This document shows positions 6,763-8,984 of a DNA stretch of 8,984 bases, piece by piece. The DNA comes from Clostridiales bacterium. Lineage in GTDB: Bacteria; Bacillota; Clostridia; Lachnospirales; WQUN01. The notes under the pieces were generated by a model. That model ran no database searches. It saw nothing but the letters and a program-made list of their open reading frames with translations, and was not told the origin of the DNA. The stretch lies in assembly GCA_031269415.1 (NCBI GenBank), contig JAISZF010000073.1, forward strand, positions 1 through 8,984, read 5' to 3'. Numbering within the stretch: position 1 is the stretch's first letter; each line of letters starts with the position of its first letter. Position numbers and translations under genes: made by a program.

Positions 6763-8466
6763 TCAGCCTTTCTTCTTTGTGTCTTTCAGCGCTACAATGC
6801 GGTTAAACACAAGCTTTTCCTCCGGTTTCGAGTGTATGTCGCAAACGAAATACCCATGGCGTATAAACTGAAATTTGTCTTCGGGCAGCGCGGCGGACAG
6901 CGATTCTTCCATGCGGGCATTTTCCATTACAATCAGCGAGGCGGGGTCCACAAGCCGCGGCCAGTTCGGTTCCTCGCCGGTAATATTTTCATTAAGCAGC
7001 AGACGGCCATACAGATTTACGCGCGCGGGCAGCGTACGCGCCGCGTCCAGCCAGTGCAGGGTAGCTTTAACCTTTCGTTCGGTGAAGCTGCCGCCGCTTT
7101 TGGTGGCCGGGTCGTAGGTACAGAGGAGCTTAACGGCGGCTCCGTTATCGTCTTTAAGAACTTCCTCGCATTTAATAAAGTAAGCGCCTTTAAGCCGAAC
7201 TTCATTGCCCGGGAACAGTCTGCGGAAACCCTTCTCAGGAACCTCCATAAAATCCTCCCGCTCAACGAGCAGATTACGGGAAAACGGCAGTTTGCGGATG
7301 CCCAGTTCGGGATTTTCCGCGTTGTTTTCCACTTCAACCCATTCATCCGCGCCTTCCGGATAATTGATAATCTCAACCGGCAGGGGATCCAGCACGGCCA
7401 TAACGGTTTTGGCCTTTGGCTTGAGATCCTTGCGCAGGGAATTTTCCAGCATGGAGATGTCAACAGTACTGTTGTCACGCGCCACGCCAATTTCACCAAG
7501 AAAATCATGTATAGATTCCACGGTGAACCCGCGGCGGCGCAGGCCCTTTACGGTGGGCAGGCGAGGATCGTCCCAGCCGTCGGCATAACCCTGTGAAACA
7601 AGCTGGCGCAGGTAACGCTTGCCGGTGATCGCGCCGGTGATGTTCATGCGCCCGAATTCTCGCTGTTTGGGCGGTTCGGGAAAAGCGAAGGACAGCGCGT
7701 TAAGCACCCATTCGTATAATGGCCTGTGATCCTTAAACTCGAAGGAACACATGGAATGCGTGATGCCCTCTATCGCGTCCTGGATGGGATGGGCGTAATC
7801 ATACATGGGATATACGCGCCATTTATCGCCGGAACGGTAATGATCGGCGTTTAAAACACGGTAGATAGTGGGGTCGCGCATGTTTATATTCGCGGACGCC
7901 ATGTCGATTTTCGCGCGCAGCACTTTTTCACCGGGATTATAGAGCCCGTTTTTCATCCCCTCAAACAATTTCAGGTTCTCTTCAACGCTTCTGTTGCGAT
8001 ACGGGCTATTTACACCAGGTGTTGTTAACGTGCCTCGGCTTTCGCGCAGCTCGTCGGGGCTTAGGTCGCAGACAAAGGCTTGGCCGTTTTCAATGAGATT
8101 GATGGTCAGTTCGTAGATCGTCTCGAAATAGTCGGAGCCGAAGAAAATATTCTCGCCGGGGTCATAACCGGCCCATTTCATATCCTCTATTATAGCGCCG
8201 ACGTATTCCATATCCTCTTTCAGCGGGTTGGTGTCGTCGAACCGGAGGTTGAACACGCCTCCGAACCGTTTGGCCGCGCCGTGGTTAATATTAATCGCGT
8301 AAAGGCTTCCGATGTGCAGATAACCGTTGGGTTCCGGAGGAAAACGCGTGTGGACGGAGCGGTGGTACACATTGTCGCGGATATCCTCTTCGATTATACG
8401 CTCCAGGAAATTCAGAGCGCTGCCGCCGCTTTCATTTTCGTTGGTTTCAGAGATCTCTTCCGGCAT
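6763..8466 (-). CDS. glnS: Glutamine--tRNA ligase
   Basis: A 567-residue class I synthetase that charges tRNA(Gln) directly, which many Firmicutes instead do through GatCAB. It shows FPPEPNGYLHIG (42-53), RFDDTNP (75-81, with D77 the likely substrate contact), MYDYAHPIQDAIEGITHSM (221-239) and GWDDPRLPTVKGLRRRGF (297-314), then the two beta-barrel anticodon domains ending in FQFIRHGYFVCD and KLVFNRIVALKDT. These separate it from GluRS. Two signature motifs are altered: HIGH reads HIGS (51-54), and the KMSKS-equivalent VMSKRK reads ITGKRY (280-285), keeping only the central KR. The start is the ATG at 8466, with GGAGGT (8471-8476) 4 nt upstream; a TTG at 8478 in the same frame overlaps this site and is less likely. 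It is the first gene of the glnS-aspS operon. Confidence 0.95.
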   Translation of the reverse strand: MPEEISETNENESGGSALNFLERIIEEDIRDNVYHRSVHTRFPPEPNGYLHIGSLYAININHGAAKRFGGVFNLRFDDTNPLKEDMEYVGAIIEDMKWAGYDPGENIFFGSDYFETIYELTINLIENGQAFVCDLSPDELRESRGTLTTPGVNSPYRNRSVEENLKLFEGMKNGLYNPGEKVLRAKIDMASANINMRDPTIYRVLNADHYRSGDKWRVYPMYDYAHPIQDAIEGITHSMCSFEFKDHRPLYEWVLNALSFAFPEPPKQREFGRMNITGAITGKRYLRQLVSQGYADGWDDPRLPTVKGLRRRGFTVESIHDFLGEIGVARDNSTVDISMLENSLRKDLKPKAKTVMAVLDPLPVEIINYPEGADEWVEVENNAENPELGIRKLPFSRNLLVEREDFMEVPEKGFRRLFPGNEVRLKGAYFIKCEEVLKDDNGAAVKLLCTYDPATKSGGSFTERKVKATLHWLDAARTLPARVNLYGRLLLNENITGEEPNWPRLVDPASLIVMENARMEESLSAALPEDKFQFIRHGYFVCDIHSKPEEKLVFNRIVALKDTKKKG

Positions 8467-8481
8467 TTTTACCTCCAATAG

Positions 8482-8497
8482 CGCGGGCGCGTCCGCG
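8482..8497. other. Small GC-rich hairpin in the glnS leader
   Basis: CGCGG (8482-8486) and CCGCG (8493-8497) pair around a 6-nt loop, just upstream of the glnS GGAGGT. It sits in a leader of only about 40 nt. It might tune translation or mRNA stability; it is too short to be a T-box and may be chance in GC-rich DNA. Confidence 0.35.
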
Positions 8498-8513
8498 TCC
8501 AGTTTTATCAGTT

Positions 8514-8542
8514 AATTTAGCATATATTGCCTTTGATTTCAA
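8514..8542 (-). promoter_or_regulatory. Predicted sigma-A promoter for glnS-aspS
   Basis: On the minus strand, TTGAAA (plus-strand 8537-8542) and TAAATT (8514-8519) are 17 bp apart, and the -10 is preceded by TGC, an extended -10. Transcription would start near 8507, giving a leader of about 40 nt before the ATG at 8466. Confidence 0.6.
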
Positions 8543-8547
8543 GGCGG

Positions 8548-8576
8548 TTGAATAAAATAGTATTGCTTTTTAAATT
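8548..8576 (+). promoter_or_regulatory. Possible promoter for the secreted-protein gene
   Basis: TTGAAT (8548-8553) and TAAATT (8571-8576) are 17 bp apart, each matching four of six consensus bases. If used, the leader would be about 90 nt. A competing -10-like TATATT at 8633-8638 has no good -35 at 8610-8615. The AT-rich stretch clearly holds a promoter for the gene at 8674, but which element is used is uncertain. Confidence 0.3.
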
Positions 8577-8614
8577 AGGGGCAAAATGAAACTGTAACAA
8601 TTCAGCCGGAACAT

Positions 8615-8634
8615 TAGACTGATCTCAGAGTCTA
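8615..8634. repeat. Inverted repeat upstream of the secreted-protein gene
   Basis: TAGACT (8615-8620) and AGTCTA (8629-8634) are a perfect 6-bp dyad around the 8-nt GATCTCAG. Its right arm overlaps the -10-like TATATT at 8633-8638, so it could be an operator, or a weak hairpin in the leader if transcription starts near 8583. No regulator is recognised. Confidence 0.3.
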
Positions 8635-8673
8635 TATTAGTGAAAATAAAAATCAGCGAGAGGAGAATACGCA

Positions 8674-8984
8674 ATGAAGTTCTTGAGAGTGTTATCAGCG
8701 GTTACAGCGGTGGTGATATTCGGCGCGGCGCCGGTTTCGGCCCAATTGCCGGCCGAGTCGGAAGAATCAGCCGAACTGCCGAATTTTATTTCGTTCAGCG
8801 GGACGATAAAGGAGATCCAAAAACCAACGACGGCGGACGCTGGCTACAAGGAGATTTTACTGGCGGAAAACGACGAGGGCGGCGAGATGGCGTTCAAAAT
8901 CACAGACGATACCTATTTTGTCACGGACAAAAAAGCTGAGGCGGGCGCGGAAATAATTGGATTTTACGACGGCAAGGCTCCCAT
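8674..8984 (+). CDS. Secreted protein, N-terminal part (runs off right edge); resembles the N-terminus of clostridial stalk-domain proteins
   Basis: The window holds the first 103 codons. Residues 1-23 form a classical Sec signal peptide: MKFLR, a hydrophobic core VLSAVTAVVIFGAA, then PVSA with cleavage expected before QLPAE. The mature part starts with an acidic Glu/Ser-rich linker (about 24-35). It then has a strand-rich domain: FISFSGTIKEIQKP, KEILLAENDEGGEMAFKITD, TYFVTD, AGAEIIGFYDGKAP. The '(E/K)ITDDTYFVTD...GFYDGKAP' pattern is one I recall from N-terminal regions of clostridial proteins that carry copper amine oxidase N-terminal-like (stalk) repeats further on, but those repeats would lie beyond the edge. 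The function is unknown, probably at the cell surface or in the medium. The ATG has AGGAG (8661-8665) 8 nt upstream. It is divergent from glnS. Confidence 0.75.
   Translation, partial: MKFLRVLSAVTAVVIFGAAPVSAQLPAESEESAELPNFISFSGTIKEIQKPTTADAGYKEILLAENDEGGEMAFKITDDTYFVTDKKAEAGAEIIGFYDGKAP

Noticed and set aside
6748..7596. 282-codon plus-strand open frame antisense to glnS and the aspS start
   Set aside because: The translation has the low-complexity look of an antisense frame, with no family resemblance, while glnS on the other strand is intact.
8467..8478. TTG start for glnS four codons upstream
   Set aside because: The codons cover the GGAGGT that serves the ATG at 8466; no separate binding site lies upstream of the TTG.
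8467..8673. T-box or other riboswitch in front of glnS
   Set aside because: The minus-strand leader from the predicted promoter is only about 40 nt, and no specifier/antiterminator structure or T-box consensus is visible.
8640..8939. Open frame overlapping the secreted-protein gene in another frame
   Set aside because: The frame starting at 8674 has a strong ribosome binding site and a textbook signal peptide; the competing frame is rich in Gly/Arg without structure.
1..8984. Mobile elements, CRISPR arrays, tRNA or rRNA genes
   Set aside because: No direct-repeat arrays, transposase motifs, terminal inverted repeats or tRNA-like cloverleafs were seen; apart from the two short intergenic regions the window is filled with intact genes.

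Overview
The window is bacterial chromosome with about half G+C. It most likely comes from an anaerobic Firmicute of the class Clostridia. Three things point that way: the DUF2156 gene translationally coupled to a GNAT acetyltransferase, strong purine-rich ribosome binding sites (GGAGGT, AGGAG), and a Sec-exported protein whose N-terminus resembles those of clostridial 'stalk-domain' (copper amine oxidase N-terminal-like) proteins. This assignment is tentative, because the aminoacyl-tRNA synthetases look unusual for that group.

Layout, left to right. (1) Minus strand, 1-1067: a DUF2156 protein and, overlapping its stop by four bases, the start of a GNAT acetyltransferase that runs off the left edge. 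(2) 1068-1174: a 107-bp divergent promoter region with two overlapping extended -10 promoters. (3) Plus strand, 1175-4986: a tight operon of small (TalC-type) transaldolase, transketolase and a YqhD/BDH-like iron alcohol dehydrogenase, separated by only 7 nt each. (4) 4997-5028: a perfect 14-bp-stem terminator between converging operons, which contains the stop codon of aspS. (5) Minus strand, 5013-8466: glnS followed by aspS, 4 nt apart, driven by a promoter at about 8514-8542. (6) 8467-8673: a divergent intergenic region with a short glnS leader and a dyad. (7) Plus strand, 8674 to the right edge: the start of a secreted protein.

The central operon supplies the non-oxidative pentose phosphate pathway: transketolase moves C2 units and transaldolase moves C3 units between sugar phosphates. 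It is combined with an NAD(P)H-dependent alcohol/aldehyde oxidoreductase, which could act as an electron sink or remove reactive aldehydes; that link is inference. The glnS-aspS pair charges tRNA(Gln) directly and tRNA(Asp). Both enzymes depart from family consensus at informative places: GlnRS at both class I signature motifs, and AspRS in subtype and at residue 31.

I found no mobile element, CRISPR array, rRNA or tRNA gene, and no convincing undescribed system. The region reads as ordinary housekeeping DNA with a few details worth checking.
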